Source: Budorcas taxicolor (lineage: Eukaryota; Chordata; Mammalia; Artiodactyla; Bovidae). From it: a stretch of 64,000 bases of DNA. A model generated the notes under the pieces. It was given only the letters and a program-made list of their open reading frames with translations. It made no database searches and had not been told where the DNA came from. This document shows positions 36,901-51,900 of the stretch, piece after piece (within the stretch, counting starts at the first letter, position 1; every line of letters starts with the position of its first letter). The stretch spans positions 131,519,170 to 131,583,169 of the forward strand of contig NC_068910.1 in assembly GCF_023091745.1 (NCBI RefSeq), written 5' to 3'. The position numbers and the translations under genes were made by a program.

Positions 36901-39900
36901 ATTGTATAAGCCTTTTAGTCAAGATGTTACTTGTTCATTCCCAACAAAATTTCCTGTTGCTTGTAATAAGGAGGAAGAAAGAGATGATATTGGTGTGTCA
37001 CTACCAGGCAAAGAAATGGAATTCCAGCCTCTAACTCCCAAGACACTACTCCCCTAGCTGTTTCTTTCCTGGTACAAATAAGTTAAAAACTGAAGGGTCT
37101 GGGTCCTTGTGATTGTCTTTCTCTTAACACTGTATTTTTGACAACAGCAAATATTTGCTTTTACTCATTATGAAAGTAATACATCTTCATTATAGAATCT
37201 GAACAAAAAATGCATAGATTCTTATAGTTATATTTCATTCCAGTCTTCTTTTATATATATGTGAACTTTTAAATGTGGGACTATGTATTTTAATATCATT
37301 CTTTTTTCATTTAATAGTATAAAATAAGCATTTCCCTGTTCTATTAACTATTCTTTTAAAATGTGATTTATAATGGCTGCCAAATACTCCAGCATGAAAG
37401 TAAAAGTGTTCGTTGTGTAGTCGTGTCTGACTGTTTATGACCCCATGGACTGCACACTCTCCAGGCTCCTCTGTCCATGGGATTTTCCAGGCAAGAATCC
37501 TGGAGTGGGTTGGCATGCCCTTCTTCAGGTGATCTTCCTGACCCAGGGATCGAACCTGTGTCTTTCGCATTGAGGGCAGATTCTTTACCATCTATGCCAC
37601 CAGGAAGTAAATACTCCAGCATATGGGCATACTAAAATTTATTTAACCATTTTCCTGTTGGAGTTTTAAACTTTAATTTTTTCTCAGTTGCAAACATCAT
37701 TGTAATCAGTATCCTTATATTTATATATTTGTTCACATCTTTGATAATTTTCATAGTGCATATTTCTAAAAATAGAGTTTTATGAGTTTTTGTAACTTAA
37801 AAATCCATAATGAAAATAAATAATACTTTGAGAATTGTTCTCTCATAAATATTTGTGCATGTAGGATCAAAATGTCTGAATCAGATTCATTTATCTACTG
37901 AGAATTGTGGTGGTTAAAACTGTATTTGTATTTCCAGGCATTCTCAGATGAATTTGCCAGAAGAGCTAATGGAAATATCATCACTGACAAAATTTCCAAG
38001 GCTGAAAGTACACAAGGTTCAGTAAAGCTTTTAAATAGAGGAATTATTTATAATTGCTAAATAACTATTCAGTGAGAAGTTAAAACAGGATGATTTTTAT
38101 GAAAAAGTCAATTTGTGATAAATAAAATATTAAATTATATTCCATATACCTGAGCATGCAAGACACTGGTGATATTTATGTGATCTAGAGTGAAAGAGTA
38201 GGCTGGGCAAATATAATCTGTACAATCGGTTTTTAAGTGATGATGAGGCTACAAAGGATGATGTAATAAGTGTTTTCAAAAATAGATACATTTAAAGAAA
38301 TAAAACCAACCAAATGCTTCTCCTCTGTCAAAGTTACTGTTGTATATTTGAGTTTATCCTGTTTGGAGTTTGCTGAAGCTTCTTAAATCTGAACATGTAT
38401 GGCTTCCGTCAGACCTGGGAATTTTTCAGTCATTTCTTCAAATATATTTTTCTGCACTGGTCTCTCCTCTCCCTCTGGTGCTTCAATAACACAAATGGTA
38501 AGCCTTCTGATATTATTTCTGAAGATCTGTTCTTTTTTTTTTTTAATTTCCATCTTTTTTCTCTCTGTTCTTCAGACTGGATAACATTTATTAATCTACC
38601 TTAAAATTCACTGATTCTTTTCTCTGTCTACTATACTATATATGGCCTATCCAGTGAACTTTTAATTTCAAACATTGTCTTTTAAGTTCTAAAATGTCCA
38701 TTTGATTCTTATTTTATAGTTTATATTTCTCTGTAGTGATCCCTATTTTTCCTTTCATTCCAGATTATTTTCATGCATTCAAATGTTTTTACTTTGCCCT
38801 CAGGGAGTTATAGTAGTTATAGTAGAGGCTTTAAAGACTGTCTGATTATTCCAACATCTGGGTCACTTTAAGATTAGCGTCTATATTGAGCGTCTTTATA
38901 CTTGAGAATTGGTCACATTTTCCTGGTTTGTTGGGTGACAAGCAATTTTGGATTATAGAATGGGCATTTTATTTTTTAAAAACATCTATTTATTTGGCTG
39001 CTCCGGGTCTTAGTTGTGGCATGTGGGATCTAGTTTACTGACTAGGGATTGAACCCCAGGCCCTCTGCATTGGGATCTTGCAGTCTTAGCCACTGGACCA
39101 TCAGGAAAGTCCGAAGAATGGGCATTTTAAACATTATGTTGTACGACTAAGGTCCTATTAAAATCCTCTGGAAAATGGTCATTGTTTTCTTTGTTTGAGC
39201 AGGCAGCCATTCAGTTAGCTTCATTCTACAAGTTCTGCCTCACCTTATGTTTGGGCAGTGGTTAAGATCAATTCCATTCCTAAGGCCTTTGCTGTGCAGC
39301 TTGGGTCTACCCATGTGCAGTCATACAGAGAACAGCGGGTCACTCTCTCCAGCTCACTGCCACAGCATTCCCCTTACATTCTGTCTTGCAGAAGGCTATT
39401 TTCCAGGTCTTCTGGCCAGAAGGACAAGGTTTTGTCAGAGTTGAAGCCGCGAGTTCTGTTGCCTTATAATTTTGCATGATCAGGGTTGCCCTTGGACAAA
39501 GCAGAGGGGCTAGGGAGGGGACCTAACAAACAAAAAGCCAAGGATTTCTCATATACCACATAGACACTTTTCAGACCACAAGTCCCTTTTTGTTCTGATT
39601 CTTCTCGACAGGAATATAGAATCTCCCTCAGTTTTAGCTCCCCGTGGTGTCACTGTGGAGTTCTACATCCAGGGCACCTTATACAGGGTCTAGATTTAAA
39701 AAGGATAAGTACGGGAAAAAATGAGGCTTCTCTGCTATTCTCTTCAGCTCACGGGGACCCATTTTCTCAGTCCTCTGGTCACAAGACAGACATTCTCTGA
39801 GAGTTTTGCTACCTGTCTTCCTTGTGTAGTTCTGTAACGAGGGCCATGCCTGGGTCAAGGCTGGGAGATAAAGAGGAAAAATTACCAAACAAAATGGGAA

Positions 39901-42900
39901 GCAGTAGAGGCTGCTCCTTCAAATTTTGACTCCCTTCCCCAATTTGCCTGCTGTTGTGAACGTGTCAGTTCTCCGAGAGTGGCTTTTTGTATTTGTCCCA
40001 TGTTTTTACTTGTAATCAGTGGAAAGGAAAGGCTCAAGTCGACTAATTCACCTCGGTCAGCAACTGAAGTCCATATTTGATATATATTATATTTTATAAT
40101 CCTTTGCCAGAAACAGACCATCAGGGGCTCAGAGGCAGGGCCAAGTTAAATGCCACAGATCACACAGAGGGGCAGAGAGACAGAAAGAGAAGGTTGAGCG
40201 GGGCACAGGTGAGGACCATGAAACCTAAGTCATTCTTGCTATTGCTGACTTGTTACTGACTCCATTTTTTTTTTCCCTTGTCAGATTTCTATGGGACTAT
40301 TTCTAACCCTGATTCAGGGATGTATGAAATGAAGATTGGGCCCATCCTTTTCCAAGTAGCCTCTGGAGATATCAGCAAAGAAGAGGCAGATGTGATCGTA
40401 AATTCAACATCAAAGTCATTTAATCTCAAAACAGGTACTTGACTTACAGAATTTTGACTAGTGTAATAGTCACAGTAGTGCCCACGAAGTAGGGTTCCTA
40501 TAGCCAAACTGGTTTCTACAACTTTGTCTTATTAATACTAATTAATAATTTTTAAATTGTTTTGACATGGTTTCTCATAATTGGGAATAGTTCTTTTATG
40601 AATTTTTCGTTATCAGAAATACCTAGTTATAGTATTCCTTCAATGATGGGGAAAGGGTTTAGACTGTGAGGCAACCATTCTGATGTGTGTAAACATCTTG
40701 ATTTTCTCATGCAGGGGTTTCCAAAGCAATTTTAGAAAGTGCTGGGGGAAATGTGGAAATAGAATGTTCTCGCCAAGGTAAGGCACAGTGCTATTTTTTG
40801 ATTTTAAGTTTTAAGTGGAAGACTGCGTATGGGAGGCTGTGGAGGATGAGGAAAGTCTTGTGGTTGGGAAGACAACATATTGATCTGGAAATCATGCCTT
40901 TTACTGAAGAATTCCTGTTGCAGTGAATTAGAAATGAAAAGTAATCTCCCAGTTAATAAGAGAAGTGAGATTCATCAGAGCTAGTATTTCAGGAGTTTCT
41001 TATTCACAGAGAATACTTTATCTTTTAATTCAGACATTTTCCTTTTTAAACAATCAGAGAGTGGGTTCAGCCTCTAATTTTGTGTCTCTTTGTCTCCTGT
41101 TTCCCAGCTCAACAGGGCCACAGTGATTATATAATTACTGAAGGCGGGTTTTTGAAGTGCAAGAATATCATTCACGTCATTGGTGGAAATGATGTCAAGA
41201 GATCAGTCACCTGTGTTTTGCAAGAGTGTGAAAAACGCCATTACTCGTCTGTTTGCCTCCCGGCCATTGGGACAGGTTTGTGACCTCTGGCTGTCAAGGC
41301 TGAATCCCAAGGCGACCACTTTCCCTCGGATTTGGTGCTGATGATGGTTAATGTACTTACTCCTGAGTTGGCATCAGTTTCCTCAACTCAGGGCAACCCC
41401 TGAGGGAAGGAGCAAAGCCTGAGGGTAGTTTAAGTAAAAGGGAAAAATGAAGAAAAGTGAAGAGAGTATTGGCATAGTAGACATTTGCTTTCTAATATGG
41501 AAGGGAAGGGAGAGAAAAAGTCCGTTTCTCATTACTTTTATTAGCTCTTTTCTCTTTTTCAGCCCCTACACATGTCCCATTATTTAGTCTTTAACTTCCC
41601 CTCTACTCTTCACTGAAACACCAGTGCATGGACTTTGCTTCCTCCAGACAGCATGGCCATCCCCCTTCTCTTGCCTCCTCAACAAGGGGCTGGTCATGGG
41701 GCATCTTAGCCTCTCAGTTAGCAGAACTCGGTGGATTCAAATGAGTCAGAAAATCTAGGCCTTCCACGTTCAGCCTGCCTGCCTCTTCAGAATTTCTTGT
41801 TTTCCTCAAACTGTATAAGGATAGTATGAGTCTTCTTTTATAAGGATGGTGCTTTGGGCTTATCACTTGTAAGGTGATGCTCTCTGAGCTGCTTCCCCAG
41901 AAATCTGAGGCATGTGCATGAATCAGGTACTCCTGCTTGGTCTCCCTTAAGGGAGCTGCTTAGGCTTGAAGTGGCTGGAGATGACTGGTCCCAGAGAGAG
42001 AAGGCATAGCACTGGCTTAAACATTCCATTGCTCAGGAATCCAAATTTGAGTGTCTCATACTGGCATTTTAGGCCCTCCAAAAGCTTAGCTTCATAAACC
42101 TAACCGTCCTTGTTACTTTCTGGGCCTTCTTCTTATCCTCTATCCCATATTTTGATTTCTCATATATTTTTCATTCTTCTTTTCCCACATAGAATGTTAT
42201 GTCTCTTTGGTTCTCTATATCTGAAAGTATGATTTATATACCCTTTATTCTTCCATTCTCTTTTTAGTATCATTCAGTCCTAGCAGATTAGCCAATGTAT
42301 TATCTATTTGTCTGTCCTGCTCTCTGTCATTTTTAACGGATACCCACTAATGACTTTCTAGTCCCTACCTCCATCTGCTTTTTCCTCTTAGCTCCAGTCT
42401 TGTGTTTCTGCCTTAACTTTAATTGTGCTAAGAAAGCAGGCAGCCTCAGAGTGGCACTGACCTTCCAAAGGGAGTCCCTGAGTGGAGTCAGAGAAGAAAT
42501 AAGGAAATGAGGCAGTTTTAGTTTTGTATAAATATTTCTGGGTAACTGGAAACCTGTTGTTTTTTTCCACTGACCTGGTTGCATTGCTGGTCTGCACAAA
42601 GAAATCAAGGTTAGCAATTTCTTGCTCATCTTTTTTCCCTGTCGTTATCCCTACCTGAGCAGGCCCTTAGACTAACAGATGGAGGAGTTTGCTTCCTTAG
42701 TGGTGTTTATGAGTTGAGACTGTAATTGAGACAGTTGCTGGCAGTAGAGGAAGCCCTCTCCCTGTTCCTCACAGGCACCTGCTTGAGGGGAGAGAACGGG
42801 CACTCAGTGTTACCTGCAGGCATCTCAAGCTGAAAGCAAACTCTGAACTCCAGTTCATTGTCTTCTCCCTACACCTGCCCTTCCTCTTATAACCCCAAGC

Positions 42901-45900
42901 ATGTTAAAAATATCACTTTCTATCTAGAATCTTTGATTCTACACTCTTTACCACTCCTGTGTGCATTAGCTTATTAATTAGTTTGATGACTAAGAAAAAG
43001 GTTCAGTTCAGAAGAGGCACCTGACCTGTTATAAGACACAGACATGTTAGCAAACAGCCACAGTGCAGTGTGATGTGTGAAACACACATGAAGGATGTGG
43101 GTGGCAAAGGACAGGGAACAAGAGGCGAGTGTAAAGCCAGTTGGTCACTTGGCCCTGCTGACTTTAATTCCTGAATATCTCCTCAACCCTGATACCCAGC
43201 TCTTCATTCTGGCCTCTTCTCTTTTTTCAGCTCTCATCTTTTGCTTAAACCTTTACTTACAGACTCCTCTTTAGAACTGGGCTCCCTGCTCCAGTGCTTC
43301 CTCCATTCACCCCTCTATTCCTTGTTTAACTTTCTAAAAACCAGATCCGTTCCCCTGAACCCATCAAGTTCAATGTATCACACCCCTTACATAGTTCTAT
43401 TTGGCATAGCCTTTCCCTCAGTTTCCTATACTTTACCTGTTGAACACCTATTCATCCCCACATGTCACATCCTCCGTGTCCAAAGTGCTTAGATTGTTGA
43501 GAGTAGATGAATATATCTGAACACTACCATTTAGATTCTTGCAAATATCATGGAATAACTACAGCTTTACAATAAGAGTTTCTTTCTTCCTCTGATCATG
43601 TAATCAAAAAACCCAATCGTCTACATTACTACAGTTGTCTCCATAGCCATGTCAGAGAGGATTGCTCTCCTCTCTGCAATAATAGTGGGCACAGTGAACA
43701 GGGATAATCCAAGTGGGCCTTTCGTCTATCACACCAAGCGGCCCAGGGGACTTTCACATTGCCTGCCTCCCTCCCTCAATATTGGAGAAGGCAATGGCAA
43801 CCCACTCCAGTACTCTTGCCTGGAAAATCCCATGGACGGAGGAGCCTGGTAGGCTGCAGTCTATGGGGTTGCGAAGAGTCAGACATGACTGAGCAACTTC
43901 ACTTTCGCTTTTCACTTTCATGCAGTGGAGAAGGAAATGGCAATCCACTCCAGTGTTCTTGCCTGGAGAATCCCAGAAACGGGGGAGCCTGGTGGGCTGC
44001 CGTCTGTGGGATCACACAGAGTCGGACACGACTGAAGCAACTTAGCAGCAGCAGCAGCAGCTCCCTCAATATGATAGCTGCTATTCATATGGAACTGCTT
44101 CCCTGACTTTTCATGAGTTTTTTCAAGGAATTTTCATACTCTTATTTAGGCAGTAGGCTTGGGAAATCAAGATATGAAGCATGTTTAATATAGGAAAAGA
44201 CCTTGCTCGGGTGGCAGCCTTGAACCCTGCAACTCAGTTAAAACTGCACTGACTGGAGGAGGCAAAACTTGGAGGCTCATGGATAATTTGTGTGCAGAGA
44301 ATTATAGATTATAAAAAATAGCTTATGGATTTAGGTGTCTTACAGAATTAGCTCATTTTAAATCAGGTACCCAAAGACATCTGAGAGAAAAGGATATATC
44401 CATAAAGTCAAGAAATGACTCAACAAAAAGTAATCATTGTTCTCTTTAAATAGCAATATATGTCAACATACATTATCATCTTTTACTTTGTCTGGGTCTT
44501 TTAAGGACACTAGTGAGACAAGAGAGGTTAACTGTGCTCTGTAACAGAGGGACACAGTGAGCTGGGATCAGCTGAAGAGAGCAAATAAGAACATCAGACA
44601 CCAAGTTATGTTTCATTGTTAATTGTTGGGCTGTTCCTGACATCCTGGAACAAAAAGTCCCCATTGCATCTAGGACTTCAGGAGTGTTTGCTGGTGCCTT
44701 GTTAGTAAAGTCCATGGTGATGAGAGTTGAAGAGTGGGAATTTATTCTGAGAATTGGAATCCCTAATTTATTCTTCACTTTTTTCCAGTTGGGCCTTTTC
44801 CCCCTAATTATTTTTATTATTTGCCTTTCCAGGTAGTGCCAAACAAGACCCAGATAAGGTTGCAGTAGCCATAATTGATGCCATTGAAGAATTTATTCAG
44901 AAAAGATTAGTCCAGTCTATGAAAAAAGTTAAAGTTGTTATCTTTCAGCCTCAACTACTGGATGTATTTTATGCCAACATGAAAAAAAGAGGACCTCAGG
45001 CTTCTTTCCAACAGTGTATGATGTCTAAAATTGCATGTGAGTTGTTCATTTTTATGAAATACATATTTCTAATATTGATGTTACATGAGAAACAGCTATC
45101 CTTTTTTGGTAGTTTATTAGTTTTCTTCCAGTTTTATGGAGATATAGTTGACATACATCTCTGTATAAGTTTAAGATATACAACATAATAGTTTGACTTA
45201 TATTATTGCAAAATGATTACCATGATCAGTTTAGTTAGCATCCATCATCTCACATAGATAAAATAAAAAGAGAAAACAAATAATTTTTTTTCTTGTGACA
45301 AGAACTCTTAGAATTTACTTTCTTAACAGCTTTCATATACAGCATATAGTAGTGTTAACTACAGTCATTAAAGAAGGTTTTTGGACCCAATTCCAATGTA
45401 TGTGTGGAGGCTTTCCTGTAGCCACAGGCAAATCTCAGATCCCAGCAAGGTGTCTGAGGATTCAGCCTGGTTTTGACATCATCTACTCAGAGATGGAATC
45501 AGATTCCACAGGCAAAGGGCTCTCAGTGTAACAAGATGGCCCTCCACTTTCGATGCCAGTCACAAGCCAAATACTGTATATATGAGAAAAATATTTGGCC
45601 ATTCAGATGACCAAATATATTTTTTCTGATAAATCACAATATCATAGTCATCATTCTGTATATTACATTCCTGGTACTTATTTACCTTATAATTGGAAGT
45701 TTGCATCTTTTGACTACCTTTCTCCAGTCACCTTCAACCCTTGCCCTCCAGCCTCCTAGTGACCACAAGTCTGATCTCTTTTTCTATGAGTTTTTTTTTT
45801 TTTCAAATTCCTCATTATCAGTTTGTCTCTCTCTGTCTGATTTGAAATTAGCTAATCTTTAATGAACTATCACAAAGAGAAATTAAGAAAACAATCTCAT

Positions 45901-48900
45901 TTATAATTGCATCAAAAAGAATAAAATCCCAGAAATAAATTTAGCCAAGGAGGTGAAAAACCTATACTGTGAAAACTACGAAATATTGATGAAAGAAACT
46001 GAAGAAGATACAAATAAATGGAAATATAGTTTATACTCCTGGATTGGAAGGATTAATATTGTTAAAATATCCATACTGGTTAAAGCAGGCTGCAGATTCA
46101 GTGCAATCCCTATCAAAATTCCAATGGCACTTTTCACAGAAGGTAGAATAAACAATTTTAAAATCTGCATGGAACCACAAAAGACCCCAAATAGCCAAAG
46201 CAATCTTGAGGAAGAAGAACAAAGCTAGAAGCATTATACTTTTTGATTTCAAACTATATTACAAAGATACAATAATCAAAACAGTTTGGTACTGATAAAA
46301 ATAGACACATAGATTAATAGAGACCAGCACCATAGAGAGCCCAGATATAAAGCCATGCACATATGTTTAATTAATTTACAACATGGGAGCCAAGAATATA
46401 CAGTGTGGAAAGGATAGTCTCGTCAATAAACAGTGTTGGGTGCTTGCTTCAGAAACCTATAAACTGGACCACCACATGCAAAAGAATGAAACTGGACCAC
46501 TATCTTACACTGGACACAAAAGTCAAATCAAAACAGACTAAAGACTTGAACATAAGACTTGAAACTATAAAACTCCTAGAAGAAAACATATAGGTAAGCT
46601 CCTTGACATTGGTCTTAACAATGATTTCTTTTTAGATTTGACACTAAAAGTACAAATAGCAAAAGCAAAAATGAGTAGGTGTAACTACATCAAACTAAAA
46701 AGCTTCTGCACAGCAAAGGAATTCATCAATAAAATGAAAAGGCAACCCACTGAATGGGAGAAAATGGTTGCAAATTGTATATCTGGTAAGGTGTTACATC
46801 CAAAATATATAAAGAACTCATATAACTCAATAGAAAAAAAAAGCAAACAATCTGATTTTAAGTTAGAGTATCTAAATAGACATTTTTCAAAAAAAGATAT
46901 ACAAATGGCCAATAGGTATATGGAAAAGTATAATCATCAGGGAAATATAAATCAAAATCATAATGAGTGACCACCTCACATGATGAACAGCTATTGGCAA
47001 AAAGAAAAGGGATTTTCTAGGTGGTCCAGTGAAATTAAAAGTCTGCTCTTCCACTGCAGGGGGCACAGGTTTCATCCCTGGCTGGGGAACTAAGAACCCA
47101 CATACAATGTGGCATGGCGAAAAAGAAAAAAAGGATTAAAGACTCAAGTACTAAGACTGCCCATAAAACTTCTAGAAGAAAACATAGGGGAAAATAAATG
47201 ATAAAAAAAAAAAGACAAGAAATAACAGTTGTTGGTGAGGATGTGGAGAAAACGGAAAACTTGTGCTCTTTTGGTAGGAATGTAAATTGGTACAGCCACT
47301 GTGGAAAACAGTATGGAGGTTCCTCAAAAGATTAAAAATTCCATTTCAGGGTATTTATCTGAAGGAAATGAAATCACTTCCTTGAATCCATGTTCATTGT
47401 ACCATTGTTTTCAGTAGCCACAACATGGAACCATTGAAAGCTGGATTATAAAGAAGATGTTATATATGTATTTCATTAAATATATATGTAATGAAATATT
47501 ACTCATCCTGTCCCTATTTGAAAGGAGGATACATCCTGTCCCTATTTGAAAGCTAGGCTTTTCCCACCTTCAAAGTAGCTTTTAAAACACCAGTACTCTC
47601 AAGAGGGAGGGGAGATGTGTATATAGATGTGTGTGTGTGTATATATATATATATATAATGTAATATTATATATAAAATAAAATATTAAATAATATTATAT
47701 ATATAATGAAATATTAGCCATAAACAAGAAGGAAATCCTGCCGCTTGCAACAACATGGTTGGACGTTGAGGACATTATGATAAATGAAATAAGACAGAGA
47801 AAGACAAATACTCAATGATAGCCCTTATATGTGGAATCTTAAAAAAAAATACTGAACTCATAGAAGACAGACTGATGATTGCCAGAGGTAGGGTGGGTGG
47901 TCATGGTGGGCAGAGGGGAATGAGAGGTGGGTGAAATGGGTAAAATTGGTCAAAAGAGTAAAAACATCCAGTTATAAGATAACCAAGTCCCGGGAATGTA
48001 ATGTACAGCATGGTGACAAAGAAAGAAAGGAAAAAAGAGAGGGAGGGAGAAGGAAAGAAAGGAAGGAAGAGAGAAAGAAAGAGAAATAGCTAATCTTCTT
48101 TCCTTTTCTTTTTTAGCATTTTTGGGCTTCTCAAGTAAATCTCCCAAAAAACAGACTCTGGTTTTAGAAAAGAAAACAGAATTAGCAGTTTTTCAGGTGT
48201 GTGGTAAAAATGTAAAAAATGTGGAAGACGCTCTCTTGTGGATACAGGACCTCATTCGAAAGGAACAGTGTCCCTACTCCAGTGAAGATGGATGTATCAA
48301 ACACTTTGACACAAACGAATATAAAGAATTGGATGAGCTTCAGAAGAAGCTAAATATTTCCATTTCCTTGAACCGTGAAAGACCTTTGATTGAGGTTTCT
48401 GGAATTACCAAAGATGTGATGCAGGCTAGAAATGCGATTGAGGACATGATCAAAAGAGTTAGCCTGTCCAAAGAACAGGAGTCTCTGGCAGATCGCACCC
48501 GCGACTTTGTAGAATGGCAATATGAGGGCGGTGATAATAAACTTCATAGTTTTGACAAAATAACCAACATGCAATTGGAGGATGCAAAGAAACAAAAGAG
48601 AAAGACAATCGATGTCAAAATCAATCATCAGAGCTACACAGTGGACTTGAGGACATACGTTGCTACAGATGCAAAAGGAAACAGCTTATCTGTTCAGCGC
48701 CATACAAAATCTGAAGGTGACTCAAACTTTCATGCTTGCTCTCCATTACTTTCTGCCTGTGTTGTGTGTTGTACATTCATCAAAATGTTGTTCAAGTAGA
48801 TAAAATGCAAGTAACCCTCATGGAAGAAAATAGAAAACTTGGTCTCTGGGTTGAAGGAGCTTACACTTTGGCCAGGAAAATACAGCAAGGGTGCACCCAA

Positions 48901-51900
48901 CAGCTGATCATTTTCTTCATGGTAGCAATAGTGAAACGTTGTATTTGTTCTTATCTCTGCAGTTTATAAGCTTCCCGGAGTCAGTTTTGCTGGCGGGGGT
49001 TGGGGGTAATGGCTGCCTCAGTCAGGAAAGGGAATGCCGTGGGCTGTAAAGTAGCCTAAGGCTTTCTAGAACAAAAGGAAAACAGAGTGGGCCTTCGGAG
49101 TCTGTGACTAATGACTGAGTGGATGGGGAGCCTGTAGGGTCTCCCAGAAGTCACTTTCTCCTCTGCCTGAGGATAAGAATCCTTGACACAAACATCAGGA
49201 AGCAGCCTTCAAGGTTCCCGAGAAGGGAAAGCTCGTCTTGTGTAGATAGCTATTCCTGCCTTTGAACCACAAAAATCCCCCGCTGAAAACTACTAAATGG
49301 CTTTCAGTACATTGGGAGAGCAATGTGACAGATTCCTCAGACTCTGAGCAACCCTGAGGAAATGACAAGTACAGCAGTCTGTTTAGCAGAAGGGGAGACA
49401 GAGCTGCCACCCCCAGCCTGCCACAAAGCTTAACCTGCCACCCACCCAACTCTTAAGGATGCTGTGAGAAGTAATGAAAGAATGGATCTGGAGGATGTGG
49501 TCGTGGTGGTGAGTTCTGGCAAAGAGCCATGCATTTGTAAGCAAAACATTAATGAGTATTTATTGCAAACATTGTAGGAAAATCGTTTATATTGCAAAAT
49601 TATTAAATTCTGACGAGAGACTGAGCGGAATATGGGGCTGAGTTATACTACACCAAGAGTTCTCAAATCTGAGCCTGATCAAACCTGTAAGATGCAGGTT
49701 CTACCCTCAGAGATTTTGATTCTGCAGATCTGTGGGAGCTTTTTTTGTTTGTTTGTTTGTCTTTGTTGTTGTTTTTGGCTGCGCTGGGTCTTCACTGAAG
49801 TGAGGGGGCTCTTTGTTACAATTCGTGGGCTTAGTTGCTCTGCAGCATGTGGGCTGTTAGTTTCCTGAGCAGGGACTGAACCCGTGTCCCCTGCATTAGA
49901 AGACGGAGTCTTATTCAGTGGACCATCAAGGAAGTCTCGGTGAGGGTTTTTTTTTTTAAACAAGCATTAAAGTTGGTTCTGATTTGGATTCTCTATGGCT
50001 CACATTTTGGAAACGTTCTTCTAGAAAGATAAGAGGCTTCTTGTACACTTCAAATTAGGAGATTGTAAAACAAGAGCACAAATGATAGTCAGTTTTTCAA
50101 AGCATACCAGGAATATGGACTGTGTAGATGAGGCTTCCCAGGTGCGAGGGAGTTTTCAAATGTCTGTTTTGCAGTTGAGCTGCCTCCATACTGGAGTGAT
50201 ATGAAGCAGCAGAAAGTCTGTGTGGTTGAGCTACAGCCTGATCATCCAGAATACAGAACTGTGGCAAGCAAGTTTCATGTAACCTGTGCACACTTCATCA
50301 TAGAGAAGGTAAGCCTTCTGCTGACATGGAGATTCTTCATGGTAGAAAAAGGGCTGCCATGGTTAAATACATTTTCATTCACATTTTTTTTACCCAGAAT
50401 TAGAATATTTTATGGTAATTCGGTTTTAAATTCTAGATCCTACTCCTGTCACTATGATTACTGAGTCATTGAGATTCTTGTGTTAATTAGTACAGTATCA
50501 CATTAGATTGTAATATGATAACACTATATATTTACTTTGTGAAGCAAGCTAATAAAAATGCTTAAATATGGCTCCTGAGTTGGAGTTGATAACTAGCACG
50601 CACGACAAAGAGACACAGGGAGGCTCCTCAGATCAGGATTGTATGCTTCTGCACCACCATTCACAGATCAGCAGTGCCCTCTTCCTTGATAATCCAGTGG
50701 GCCTTTCCTTGTTCATTTCCTTTATTTTGGCATCTTCTGCTTTGAAATAGTAGTTTTAAAAGTTTGCTTTTTGAAATTATTTTCTCCTTTGATTGGTAGG
50801 GCAATATTATTTAGATGCTTTCTTCTCCTTCTTTTAACTAATTTTCCTTTCATTATCTCTGGTATGTGTTTCTCCTCTAAACCCCTAATCCTAGCTTACC
50901 CACAGATTTATATGTTGCTATCCTGTCTCTGCTGGAGAAGGGAATGGCAACCCACTTCAGTAGTCTTCCCTGGGAAACTCCACGGACAGAGGAGCCTGGC
51001 AGGTACAGTCCATGGGGTTGCAAGAGTCACACACACACGACTGAGCAACTAAACCATCACCACCGTTCTGTCTCTGCACTTTACCAAGGATTGTTTTTAC
51101 TCTTCTCACCTGCAGCTATTATTTCAGTGTTGCTGCTGCTGCTGCTAAGTCGCTTCAGTCGTGTCCGACTCTGTGTGACCCCAGAGAAGGCAGCCCACCA
51201 GGCTCCCCCATCCCTGGGATTCTCCAGGCAAGAACACTGGAGTGGGTTGCCATTTCCTTCTCCAATGCATGAAAGTGAAAAGTGAAAATGAAGTTGCTTA
51301 GTCGTGTCCGACTTAGTGACCCCATGGAAAACCCATGGGGTTTTCCAGGCAAGAGTACTGGAGTGGGGTGCCATTTCATTGTTGATAGTTCTCAAATCAG
51401 CATCACCAATGTAGATCTTTGACTCAAGTCCTGGAACATACTCCCAGTGGCCTAAAAAAGATCTCCGCTTGAATATCTGTCTGCTAACTCAATTTCCCTA
51501 AAGCTTATCTCATCATTTCCCCTTCCTTCCCACTTTCTGTCCTTGATTCCATCACTTTCTGAGGAAAGCTAGAAACCTTTGAGTACCTTCCTTTCATCCA
51601 TAATAACAAGTTGTTCAATAAGGCTTGTATTTTCTTTCTCTGCAGATATTTTTGCACTGCCACCACTCTGTTATTCATGTACTTAAGTGATGATAATAAT
51701 AATTCAAAAAAGATTTGAAGTGTACTTCAAATAATGTAAATAAATGAAGAAAATGGACAAAAAAGGAGGATAGGGAAATTAGTTTCCTAATATGGTTAGT
51801 TCCATTAGTTTACAAAAATACATAACATGTATTTTATGAGGTCCTAGATAGTTACTAGAAGAGGCCCTCGAATTTGTCCTTGTGCTTCCTAGTAGACAAT

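Noticed and set aside
37382..37622. Direct repeats as a CRISPR-like or attachment-site signal
   Set aside because: The 14-bp repeats are the target duplication of one SINE; there is no array or integrase.
45953..46970. Several plus-strand ORFs in intron 13
   Set aside because: They are fragments of L1 ORF2 in broken frames.
48122..48799. Separate 225-residue gene
   Set aside because: It is PARP14 exon 14 read past its donor.
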